This document shows, piece after piece, positions 52,660-61,063 of a stretch of 64,000 nucleotides of DNA. Below the pieces are notes generated by a model. The model saw only the letters and a list, made by a program, of their open reading frames with translations, was not told the DNA's origin and did not search any database. The DNA comes from Gemmatimonadota bacterium (lineage in GTDB: Bacteria; Latescibacterota; UBA2968; GCA-2709665), in the NCBI GenBank assembly GCA_028877215.1, contig JAPPFJ010000016.1:1-64000 (forward strand), read 5' to 3'. Every line of letters begins with the position of its first letter. The stretch's first letter is position 1. Made by a program: the position numbers and the translations under genes.

Positions 52660-53859
52660 ATGGAACCCGAAAAGAACTTCCTCGACCATCTGGCCGTCCT
52701 CGTCCGCAGGCGACGATTGATACTCGTCTCCTGTATCACAGTATCCGTAGTTACGGCCGGCATCAGTCTGATCATTACGCCGGTCTACCGCGCAAGCGCC
52801 GTTCTCTTTCCGCCCAGCGAGAGCCAGGGAACGCTCGGGATCTCCGCCATTCTCGAAAAACTGCCGGTGGGGATGCTGGGCATGGGTGAAAGCGTCGTTT
52901 CGGCTACGGAATTCGTGCCCATCCTCAAAAGCCAGCGCGTAGCCGAAGCCATCATCCGCCGTTTCAATCTTCAGGAAGCGTACGACGCCGAAACCCGCGA
53001 GGAACTCCACCAGATGGTCGACGACCGGCTGGAAGTGGAACTCTCGCGCGAACAGTTCCTGACCGTATCCTACGAGGCGGAAACACCGGAAGCGGCCGCC
53101 AAGATTACCAATGCATTCGTTGAAGAACTCGACTCTGCGCTGAGGCACCGGCGTGAACAACAGGCGCGCGACCTGCGGAGCTATCTGGAAAAACGCCTGG
53201 CGCAGGCCGAACGCGGTATGATGGAAGCCGAACAGGCCTACAACGCGTTTCAGAAGGAACATTCGGCCATTGACATCGAGAGCCAGACCAAAGCGCAAAT
53301 AGACGCCTACTCCTCCCTCATCACCTCAACGCTTGGCGAGATGTTGATCCGCCGCGAAATCGCCGCCCTTCAGATGAACCCGGACAACAGCAGGGTCAGG
53401 CAACTGGATATCGAAATCGAGGGCGCGAGAGAGGCGCTGGAGGGCATCCTTACGGGATCCGAGCCCGACACCGGCGGCCGCAGAGTTCCCGATATGCCCG
53501 GCATCATGCTCCCGATCGATAAGATCCCGGACCTGGGACTTCAGGCCCTGCGATTGATGCGCGAGATGGAGATTCGTAATCTGATCTACCAGTTCGTACT
53601 TCAGGAATACGAAAAAAGCAGCTTTGAAGAAAAAAAGGAAACCTCCCTGGTCGTGGTTTTGGACCCGGCAGTGCCACCCGACTTCCGAAGCCGTCCGCGG
53701 CGTACGCTGATGGTTGGCACTGCCGCCGGCCTGAGCCTGCTACTGAGCATCCTGGTCGCATTCCTGATGGAAGCCCTGAAAAGTCCAGACCCGGCCAACC
53801 GCAACAGGCTGAATGCAATCCGCCAGGAGTTCAGGCCCCCGAAGCCAGGGGAACAGTGA
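52660..53859 (+). CDS. Chain-length determinant/Wzz-like polysaccharide co-polymerase
   Basis: A 399-residue inner-membrane protein with membrane helices near each end (about 20-41 and 352-378) enclosing a periplasmic domain with long coiled coil (about 160-220). YRASAVLFPPSES follows the first helix and VLDPAVPPDFRSRPRR precedes the second, as in Wzz/Wzc-type polymerisation regulators. No cytoplasmic tyrosine kinase domain is present. The ATG at 52660 starts MEPEKNFLDHLAVLVRRRR. It works with the export protein upstream; glycosyltransferases and flippase must be elsewhere. Confidence 0.88.
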   Translation: MEPEKNFLDHLAVLVRRRRLILVSCITVSVVTAGISLIITPVYRASAVLFPPSESQGTLGISAILEKLPVGMLGMGESVVSATEFVPILKSQRVAEAIIRRFNLQEAYDAETREELHQMVDDRLEVELSREQFLTVSYEAETPEAAAKITNAFVEELDSALRHRREQQARDLRSYLEKRLAQAERGMMEAEQAYNAFQKEHSAIDIESQTKAQIDAYSSLITSTLGEMLIRREIAALQMNPDNSRVRQLDIEIEGAREALEGILTGSEPDTGGRRVPDMPGIMLPIDKIPDLGLQALRLMREMEIRNLIYQFVLQEYEKSSFEEKKETSLVVVLDPAVPPDFRSRPRRTLMVGTAAGLSLLLSILVAFLMEALKSPDPANRNRLNAIRQEFRPPKPGEQ

Positions 53860-53902
53860 ACAAACCCGCGGCAAGCCGGGATTTCCCACGAAAACCTCGC
53901 CC

Positions 53903-54904
53903 ATGCCCCACCGTATTCTCACCACCCTCGTCGGCAGCTATCCCTTACCGGACTGGCTGCGAGCCTCTCCCTCCCGACAGACACTGATCGACGCCATACG
54001 GGTCGTGTTAAAGACTCAGGAAGACGCGGGAATAGACGTTGTCACGGACGGCGAACTCTGCCGGTTCGACGTCAATCATCCGGAAACCAACGGCATGATC
54101 GACTACTTTGCACGAAGATTGGGCGGTATCACGACCCAATTCGGGCGTGAGGACCTGAATGAATTTCGCGCGGATGCGGGCCTCTCTTATCGCGCGGATC
54201 CCGCGGGCACGATCGAACGCGAACTGGACGAAGGCACGCTCAATCTGCCCGGAGACTGCCGGATGGTCAGGCCTCTTACCCGGTCGAAGCTCAAATTCAC
54301 CCTCACCGGGCCACACATGCTCAGCAAAGTCCTTGTGGATCGCTACTATGGAGAACCCGAGGGCGCGGCCGCGGCACTGGGAGAACTCTTGGCCAGACAG
54401 GTTGCCGACATTGACGCGGACGTGATACAGATTGACGAAGCCAATATTCCCGGGCACCCTGAAGAAGCCGCCTGGGCCGCCCGGACGCTGAACGCTGTAC
54501 TCGATGCGGTTAAGGGCGAAAAAGCCGTACACGTCTGCTTCGGGAACTACGGCGGTCAGACCGTCCAGCACGGTACGTGGCAGGAACTGGTTCCGTATCT
54601 CGCAGCATTGAGGGCGGACCATCTCGTCCTCGAATTCAAACGCTGGGGCATCGAACAGGCCGCATGCCTGAAGGATGTTCCCGAATCCGCAAAAATCGGA
54701 ATCGGTGTGATCGACGTCAAAAACAACATCGTGGAGACCGCTGACGAAGTCGCCTCCGACATCGAAGCTGCGGCCCGCCACCTCGGGCCGGATCGAATCT
54801 CCTGCGTCCATCCCGATTGCGGCTTCTGGATGCTGCAACGCATCGTTGCCGACCGAAAGATCGAATCTCTCGTACGGGGCCGGGACCTTTTCGAAGGGCG
54901 TTGA
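53903..54904 (+). CDS. MetE C-terminal-domain-like protein (second copy)
   Basis: A 333-residue homologue of the catalytic half of cobalamin-independent methionine synthase, like the gene at 22030 but quite diverged. TTLVGSYPLPDWL at the start, DEANIPGHPEEAAW, AVHVCFGNYGG (His, Cys) and VHPDCGFWM (Cys) mark the zinc site. The folate domain is missing. The ATG at 53903 was chosen over an overlapping longer frame. Related stand-alone proteins have been linked with methyl transfer or are uncharacterised. Confidence 0.8.
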   Translation: MPHRILTTLVGSYPLPDWLRASPSRQTLIDAIRVVLKTQEDAGIDVVTDGELCRFDVNHPETNGMIDYFARRLGGITTQFGREDLNEFRADAGLSYRADPAGTIERELDEGTLNLPGDCRMVRPLTRSKLKFTLTGPHMLSKVLVDRYYGEPEGAAAALGELLARQVADIDADVIQIDEANIPGHPEEAAWAARTLNAVLDAVKGEKAVHVCFGNYGGQTVQHGTWQELVPYLAALRADHLVLEFKRWGIEQAACLKDVPESAKIGIGVIDVKNNIVETADEVASDIEAAARHLGPDRISCVHPDCGFWMLQRIVADRKIESLVRGRDLFEGR

Positions 54905-54956
54905 ACCCACAGACCATCCGGGCGAATCCGAATAGGCTGTCGCCCGATTCCAGTCT

Positions 54957-57900
54957 ATGCACCTCATTCGAAAAATCCACGTCACGGTGTTCATCCTTGG
55001 TGTCCTGCTCGCGCTGGCCGACGCGACATTCGCCCAGAGTCGGGGCACGCTGGTCACCATCGCAGGTGGCGGGGACCGGGAAGGCGAGAATATCCCCGCA
55101 ACCGATCTGGCCCTCAGTCTCCCCCTGGGCGCCGCCACAGACGCCGATGGCCACGTCTATATCGCCGATACGGGGACCCACCGCATCCGCAGAGTGGATG
55201 CGGTCACGGGACTGGTCACGACCGTAGCCGGAACCGGAGAATCCGGTTTCGCGGGCGACGGCGGACCCGCCAACGAAGCCCGTCTGGACAGGCCCCAGGG
55301 CGTTGCAGTCGACGAGGCCGGCAACGTATATGTCGGCGATACGGGCAACCGGCGCATCCGGCGCATCGACGCCGCCACGGGGATAATCACCACCATTGCC
55401 GGCAATGGAGAGTTCGGTTTCGACGGTGATGGAGGCCCGGCGCTCTCTGCGGTACTCGGTGAAATCGTCGCCCTGGCAGTGGGCCCCCGTGGTGGGCTAT
55501 ATATCGCGGACGGGCTGGATGGACAGGGGAATGGAAACAATCGCGTGCGCAGAATCGACGCCGCCACCGGCGTCATCATCACGCTTGCGGGTAGTGGAGA
55601 TTTCTCTTTCGGCGGCGATGACGGACCCGCGGCTGCGGCAGGTATGACCGTTGAAGACGTCGCCGTGGACCGGGAAGGCAACGTCTTTATCGCGGACTTC
55701 AACAATTATCGCGTCCGCCTCGTGGACGCGGAAACGGGCATCATCACCACCGTGGCCGGCCGCGGTCCCGTTTTCGGCGGTGGCGGCGGATTCTCGGGCG
55801 ACGGCGGCCCGGCCACCGAAGCGCGGCTCGATCTGCCAGGCGGCGTGGCCGTCGGCGACGACGGAACCCTGTATATTTCAGATACCGGCAACAACCGTGT
55901 TCGTGCCGTGGACCCCCATTCAGGAGTCATCGTCACCGTCGCGGGGACGGGCATCGCCGGAAACGCCGGTGAGGGGGGGCCCGCTCCGCTCGCCGAACTC
56001 CGGGAGCCCACTCGCGTGGCGCTTTCCCCGGACGGCGATCTCATCATCGCCGATACGGGCAACAGTCTCATCCGAAAACTGATCGACCCCGCCTTCCGCT
56101 CGCCCGTCCTCCGTACGACGACGACCAGTATCGAGTTTCAGCCGGTCGTTGTCGGCGACCAGGAAACCCGTACGATTACCATTGAGAATCTCGGCGCGAG
56201 AACACTCACGCTGGCCGACGCCACGACCGACCAGGCCGCGTTCATCCTGCTCGACGATTTCCCGGTCGAAATCGATCCGTACGAACAGTCTGAAATCCGA
56301 GTCAGGTTCAGCCCCCGGTCAGAAGGCGTCGTTGCAGGACGGCTTACGATCAGTGCCAATGACCCCTGGCATCCAACCCTCACCGTCACACTCTCGGGGA
56401 CCGGCGCGGCACCCGACATTGGCGTGTTTCCCGAAAGCATCGAATTCGATCGGACGTTCATCGGTCACGATCGGGTATTCGTGTTACGCGTGGCGAATCT
56501 GGGCGCCGGCGTACTCACCGTTTACCGTTCCGAGCTGTCGGACACCGAGCAGTTCTCCATTGGTCTCGGCGACACCCTGCGCATTCCGTCGAGTCAGAGA
56601 CGGACCGTGGACGTCGTCTTCCGACCTGCGCAGGAGGGGATCCAGCGTGCGGTACTCACCCTCTTCAGCAACGATCCCGATGATCCTGAGAAAGCCATCC
56701 GCGTCCAGGGCGTGGGCCGGCCCTCCAAACCCGGCGGATTCGTCGATGCGGCGGAGGATCTGGGCATGGCGGACCTGGGTACGGGGTTCGGCGCCGCGTG
56801 GGCGGATTACGACAGCGACGGCGACCCCGATCTCTATTTGGTACGCAGCCTGCAGTCCAATCTGCTCTACCGGAACGAGGGTCGCCGGTTTACCGAGCTT
56901 TCCGCTCCTGCCGGCGTGGCCGGCGCGGACGACGGCGACGGGAGCGCAGCTGCCTGGGCAGACTACGACGGCGACGGTGACCTGGACCTCTACGTCACCA
57001 ACTACGGACAGCCGAACCGGCTGTACCGAAACGACGGCAGCCACTTCACCGACGTCGCTGCTGAAGCCGGGGTGGACGACGGCGGAGACGGATACGGGGC
57101 TGCGTGGGCGGACGTAGACCGGGACGGCGACCCCGACCTTTACGTGGTCAACTTCGGCGAGAACCGTTTCTATCGCAATGAAGGCGCCGGCTTTGTGGAA
57201 GCCGCCGCGGAGGCCGGTCTCGCCGACGGCAACAGCAGTCTACAGCCCGCCTGGGCGGACTATGACGGCGACGGCGATCCGGACCTCTTTCTCGCCAACA
57301 GCGGGCCCAACAGGCTATTCCGGAACGATGGGGGCAGTTTTGTGGATGTCACGTCCGAGGCCGGCGTGGCGGAAGCGGGGTTGGGCGGCCCCAGTTTCGG
57401 TGCGAGTTGGGGAGACTTCGATAACGACGGAGACCTGGATCTCTACGTTTCATACTACGAAGAAGGCAACCGCCTTTATGTCAATTCCAGCGGTCAGTTC
57501 CTGGAATCCAGCGCGAGCTTCAATGTGACGGGCCCGGACACGGCACGCAGCAGGGGCGCCGTCTGGGGCGATTTCGACAACGACAGCGACCTGGATCTCT
57601 ACGTGTCCAACGCAGGACAGAAGAACAACCTCTTCCGTAACGACGGCGAGACGTTTATCGACGTTGCCGATTCTTTCCGCGTGTCCGGCGGTGCCAACAG
57701 CCGGGGTGTGGCGCTGGCGGACTTCAACGGCGACGGCGGACTGGACATCTTCGTGGCCGTGCAAAACAGCGGTGACTATCTTTTCCAGAATCAGGAGTCC
57801 AACGGTAACTGGCTGGCCATTCGCCCGCGCGGCACGAAAAGCAGTTCCGACGCCATCGGCACCCGATTGGAAATTGCCTTCGAAGGACGCCGGGCGATTC

Positions 57901-59681
57901 GTGAAATCACGGGCGGCGCATCCTATCTGTCGCAAGACGCCCTTACCGCGGTATTCGGCCTTGGCGACGCCGAAAGAGTCGACACGCTCACGGTTCGATG
58001 GCCTTCGGGCATCGCTCAGCGAATGTACAACATCGCTGCGAACACAGTGCTGGACCTGACCGAAGCCACGCCGCCCCCACCCGAGCGGATTGCGCTGGAA
58101 GCGGCGGTAGGCGCACTGGCGGCCAACGGGGAGGCCCAGATCGAAATTAACGCCCGGTTCCTGGATGCCCGGGGCGAAGCGCTGCTCATCAACAACCGGC
58201 TCCTGATATTCGGCGTCGAGTCCGGCGACGGTGTTTTCGTCGGCGGCAATTCGGTTGCCGTACGGGACGGACTTGCGACGATCCGCTTTCAGGCAGGGAC
58301 AACACCAGGTGACGTCGTCGCATTTGCGCGATTGGAAGGACTTCCTCCCGAAAGGATCACTATCAACCTGCTGCCGCCAATCGGTGCCCGCAACACGGAT
58401 CTCCGCACTGTTGCCGGCACGGGCGGGGAACAGGGGAGTTTTGGGGGCGACGGCGGCCCCGCGACCGATGCATTTTTGAACGCGCCGAGAAGCGTCGCTG
58501 TCGACGCGTCGGGCATGTTTTACATCTCCGATACAGGAAACAACAGGGTCAGAAGGGTTGGAAGTGATGGCGCCATTCAAACGATCGCCGGAAATGGTAT
58601 CGGATTTGCAACCGGCACCGGCGGGCCTGCCGCTGACGCCAGCCTCGGTGGTCCCCGCGGGCTCGCACTGACGCCCGATGGAGATCTCATCATCGCCGAA
58701 CAAAGCGCACATGTCGTGCGCCGGATCAATGTCCAAACCGGTAATATTCTCGCCTTTGCCGGCAAGGACATCCCCGGCTATGGCGGCGACGGGCGCCCTG
58801 GCGTCAACGCGAATCTCTCCGGTCCCATGGGGGTAGCCGCGGATTCGATGGGCAACGTCTGGATCGCCGAGCGCTTCAATCATCGGGTCAGAATGCTGGA
58901 TAGCACCGGCATAATCACCACCGTTGCGGGAAGCTTTGAAGAGGGATTCTCAGGCGACGGAGGCCCGGCCACTCTGGCAGCGCTGAACGGACCCAGGGGC
59001 GTGGCTGCAGACGAACATGGCCGAGTGTACATCGCCGACACCGGTAACCATCGCATCCGCATGGTGGATACCGACGGGACGATTTCCACCGTCGCGGGAA
59101 CCGGTGAGTCGGGTTATGCACGTGACGGGGGACCCGCCGCCGGAACCGTGCTGAACAGCCCGGACGATGTTGCGGTTGATAACAAAGGGCATCTGTATGT
59201 TGCGGATACCGGAAACCATCGGGTACGTGTTATCGACCTGAACCTGGGCATTATCCAGACGGTGGCCGGCACGGGTGTCGCCGGATTCGATCAACCCGGG
59301 GGCGCCGCAACCGAGACTTCGCTCAATGGCCCGTCAGGCGTCGCAATCGGTCCGGACGGCAGGGTCTATATTGCCGATACGAACAATCATCGCATCCTGG
59401 AACTCACCGTCGAATATCCCGCCGAATACCAGCAAGAGCCTGAGACGGATCCGCCTCCTCCCGAAGTCCCATCCGACAGCGCAGCCGACTTCAATGGTGA
59501 CGGCGCCGTCGACTTTGCCGACTTCATCCTCTTCGCACAGGCCTTTGGTTCCGCAGATATGCGCTTTGACCTCGACGGCAACGGAACGGTTGGATTCGGG
59601 GATTTCCTCGCCTTTGTCGCGGCGTACGAAAAGAGACCGCCGTCGGTCCGATTCTGGCCGGGAAGCGGCGGCGGGCGGTGA
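54957..59681 (+). CDS. Large secreted NHL/VCBS/ASPIC protein with C-terminal dockerin-like repeats
   Basis: A 1574-residue exported protein with a signal peptide (about 1-26). In order it has six or so NHL repeats (about 30-380; pattern 'TVAGTGESGFAGDGGPA...DRPQGVAVD...YVGDTGNRRIRRID'), two ASH-type beta domains (about 385-590), a run of FG-GAP/VCBS repeats (about 595-960; DYDGDGDLDLYVTNYGQ), an ASPIC/UnbV region (about 985-1040), a linker with a beta domain, and a second NHL set (about 1150-1480). The last 66 residues have two calcium-loop motifs, DFNGDGAVDFADF and RFDLDGNGTVGFGDF. It is probably cell-surface or secreted and binds carbohydrate or other proteins. Its GTGA stop/start overlaps tsaC. 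Confidence 0.88.
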   Translation: MHLIRKIHVTVFILGVLLALADATFAQSRGTLVTIAGGGDREGENIPATDLALSLPLGAATDADGHVYIADTGTHRIRRVDAVTGLVTTVAGTGESGFAGDGGPANEARLDRPQGVAVDEAGNVYVGDTGNRRIRRIDAATGIITTIAGNGEFGFDGDGGPALSAVLGEIVALAVGPRGGLYIADGLDGQGNGNNRVRRIDAATGVIITLAGSGDFSFGGDDGPAAAAGMTVEDVAVDREGNVFIADFNNYRVRLVDAETGIITTVAGRGPVFGGGGGFSGDGGPATEARLDLPGGVAVGDDGTLYISDTGNNRVRAVDPHSGVIVTVAGTGIAGNAGEGGPAPLAELREPTRVALSPDGDLIIADTGNSLIRKLIDPAFRSPVLRTTTTSIEFQPVVVGDQETRTITIENLGARTLTLADATTDQAAFILLDDFPVEIDPYEQSEIRVRFSPRSEGVVAGRLTISANDPWHPTLTVTLSGTGAAPDIGVFPESIEFDRTFIGHDRVFVLRVANLGAGVLTVYRSELSDTEQFSIGLGDTLRIPSSQRRTVDVVFRPAQEGIQRAVLTLFSNDPDDPEKAIRVQGVGRPSKPGGFVDAAEDLGMADLGTGFGAAWADYDSDGDPDLYLVRSLQSNLLYRNEGRRFTELSAPAGVAGADDGDGSAAAWADYDGDGDLDLYVTNYGQPNRLYRNDGSHFTDVAAEAGVDDGGDGYGAAWADVDRDGDPDLYVVNFGENRFYRNEGAGFVEAAAEAGLADGNSSLQPAWADYDGDGDPDLFLANSGPNRLFRNDGGSFVDVTSEAGVAEAGLGGPSFGASWGDFDNDGDLDLYVSYYEEGNRLYVNSSGQFLESSASFNVTGPDTARSRGAVWGDFDNDSDLDLYVSNAGQKNNLFRNDGETFIDVADSFRVSGGANSRGVALADFNGDGGLDIFVAVQNSGDYLFQNQESNGNWLAIRPRGTKSSSDAIGTRLEIAFEGRRAIREITGGASYLSQDALTAVFGLGDAERVDTLTVRWPSGIAQRMYNIAANTVLDLTEATPPPPERIALEAAVGALAANGEAQIEINARFLDARGEALLINNRLLIFGVESGDGVFVGGNSVAVRDGLATIRFQAGTTPGDVVAFARLEGLPPERITINLLPPIGARNTDLRTVAGTGGEQGSFGGDGGPATDAFLNAPRSVAVDASGMFYISDTGNNRVRRVGSDGAIQTIAGNGIGFATGTGGPAADASLGGPRGLALTPDGDLIIAEQSAHVVRRINVQTGNILAFAGKDIPGYGGDGRPGVNANLSGPMGVAADSMGNVWIAERFNHRVRMLDSTGIITTVAGSFEEGFSGDGGPATLAALNGPRGVAADEHGRVYIADTGNHRIRMVDTDGTISTVAGTGESGYARDGGPAAGTVLNSPDDVAVDNKGHLYVADTGNHRVRVIDLNLGIIQTVAGTGVAGFDQPGGAATETSLNGPSGVAIGPDGRVYIADTNNHRILELTVEYPAEYQQEPETDPPPPEVPSDSAADFNGDGAVDFADFILFAQAFGSADMRFDLDGNGTVGFGDFLAFVAAYEKRPPSVRFWPGSGGGR

Positions 59682-60313
59682 AACCGGCATCCTTCATTGC
59701 GGCCGATGAGTCCGGAATCGCTCAGGCGGCTGACCGGATACAATCGGGCGGCGTCATTGTCTACCCCACAGAGACCGTGTACGGTCTGGGTGCCGATCCC
59801 TTCAACCCTTCCGCCTTCAACCGTATCTTCGCGCTGAAGGGCCGTGAGGCGGAAAAGGGGCTTATTCTGCTCATCCAGAAAAGGCAGGACCTTGAAGCAC
59901 TTGCTGCAGAGGTCCCTGTCGCGGCGGAAACCCTTATGGAAGCCTTCTGGCCCGGACCCCTCACGCTCGTATTCGCCGCCTCGCCCGGCCTTCCTGAGCA
60001 CCTGCTCGGACCCACCCCCACAATAGCCCTCCGCATGTCCGACGCGACGATCGCCAACGCATTGGTGCGCCACGTCGGCGGCCCTATAACCAGCACCAGC
60101 GCCAACCTTTCGGGCAGGTCTCCCGCCCGAAGCGCGCAGGATGCCGCCGATGTCCTTGGCGACCGCGTCGACCTTATCCTGGACGGCGGCACGGCGCCTG
60201 ATCCGCGTCCCTCCACCCTCGTCGACGTCTCCGTCCGGCATCCACGAATCCTCCGCCCCGGCCGAATCGCGGAAACGGATATCAACCGGATTCTGACGTT
60301 AGAATCAGATTGA
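59678..60313 (+). CDS. tsaC: Threonylcarbamoyl-AMP synthase (TsaC/Sua5/YrdC)
   Basis: A 211-residue YrdC-domain enzyme that makes threonylcarbamoyl-AMP for the t6A modification of tRNA. It has YPTETVYGLG (about 29-38), RIFALKGREAEKGLILLI, PGPLTLVF and TSTSANLSG. It has only the YrdC domain, about 200 residues, as in bacterial TsaC. The start is GTG at 59678, overlapping the stop of the preceding gene. Confidence 0.93.
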   Translation: MKPASFIAADESGIAQAADRIQSGGVIVYPTETVYGLGADPFNPSAFNRIFALKGREAEKGLILLIQKRQDLEALAAEVPVAAETLMEAFWPGPLTLVFAASPGLPEHLLGPTPTIALRMSDATIANALVRHVGGPITSTSANLSGRSPARSAQDAADVLGDRVDLILDGGTAPDPRPSTLVDVSVRHPRILRPGRIAETDINRILTLESD

Positions 60314-60338
60314 CTGACGCGTGTTGCGAGCGTATTCT
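60310..60338 (+). promoter_or_regulatory. Sigma-70-type promoter for the DUF2283 gene
   Basis: TTGACT (60310-60315), a 17-base spacer and TATTCT (60333-60338), 26 bases upstream of the ATG, with GGGAGGAGA as ribosome binding site between. The -35 overlaps the tsaC stop codon. Confidence 0.55.
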
Positions 60339-60363
60339 TTGACCGCGGGATGGGAGGAGATAC

Positions 60364-60564
60364 ATGAAACTGCGGGTCGATAGAGAAGCCGACGCTCTAT
60401 ATCTGCGCCTCGACGATTCTCCAATAGTCGAGTCCAAGGAGGTTTCCCCGGGAGTGGTACTCGACTACAACGCATCTATTGAAGTCGTGGGCGTGGAGAT
60501 GCTCCGTCTCTCGAAACGTTCGACCGACCTGAATCTTTCCACATTGCAGTTCGAGACGGTCTGA
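60364..60564 (+). CDS. DUF2283 family small protein
   Basis: A 66-residue protein of the DUF2283 family, with the typical KLRVDREADALYLRLDD start and SPGVVLDYN middle, ending LRLSKRSTDL. Such proteins are often found beside DUF4258 or other small toxin-like genes and may be antitoxins; no partner is adjacent here. The gene has a good ribosome binding site and its own promoter. Confidence 0.85.
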   Translation: MKLRVDREADALYLRLDDSPIVESKEVSPGVVLDYNASIEVVGVEMLRLSKRSTDLNLSTLQFETV

Positions 60565-61063
60565 TCGCGTTAGCGTGTTACAGGGACTGTTCTGGCGTTT
60601 CCCAGGCCTGTAACATCAGTCGGACGATTTCACGCTTCCGGCCGTCTGTAAATCCGCAAGAGTCACCCGCCTCAATCCTTCCTCTGTTACTTGCCGTTGC
60701 CAATCAGATCGTGTCACGGGGACCCCGGCATCCCGTCCCGATAGAGGCGTCCCGGCTTCTTCCGGACGCGGAAGAAGCCGGTGTGAGGGTGGGGCGGACA
60801 TTCCTGTCTGCCAGCATCGACGCCGGCGAAACACGTCCGCTACACGCGCTACCCACTGTCATCCTGAGGACTTGCGCTGAGCTTGTCGAAGCGTGCCCCC
60901 CAGGCCGACGAAGGATCTACTGCAGCATAGGATCGACCGCGAGCGATTTGCACCTGGCGAAACCCAAGAGGCAGCACGTCGACGTTTCCTTTACAAGGCT
61001 CAAAGTAGCCGGTAGGCCGATCCGGGCAAGCCGAATGGCACATTTCAACCAGGGGAATCTCCG
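60565..61063. other. Repeat-bearing non-coding gap
   Basis: Nearly 500 bases without a recognised gene. It holds the 30-base repeat (60783-60812) and, at about 60858-60922, a 'gtcatcctgag...gcttgtcgaag...cgaaggatct' stretch of a type widespread in environmental bacterial genomes. Open frames on either strand (60616-60834, 60711-61133) cross the repeats and have no family match. Confidence 0.55.
60783..60812 (+). repeat. 30-base dispersed repeat, copy 2
   Basis: Identical over 30 bases to the reverse complement of 43341-43370. It lies in a non-coding gap. Confidence 0.8.

Noticed and set aside
57450..58883. 477-codon open frame antisense to the NHL/VCBS gene
   Set aside because: It is a mirror of repetitive, GC-rich coding sequence; no motif, no ribosome binding site and no family resemblance.
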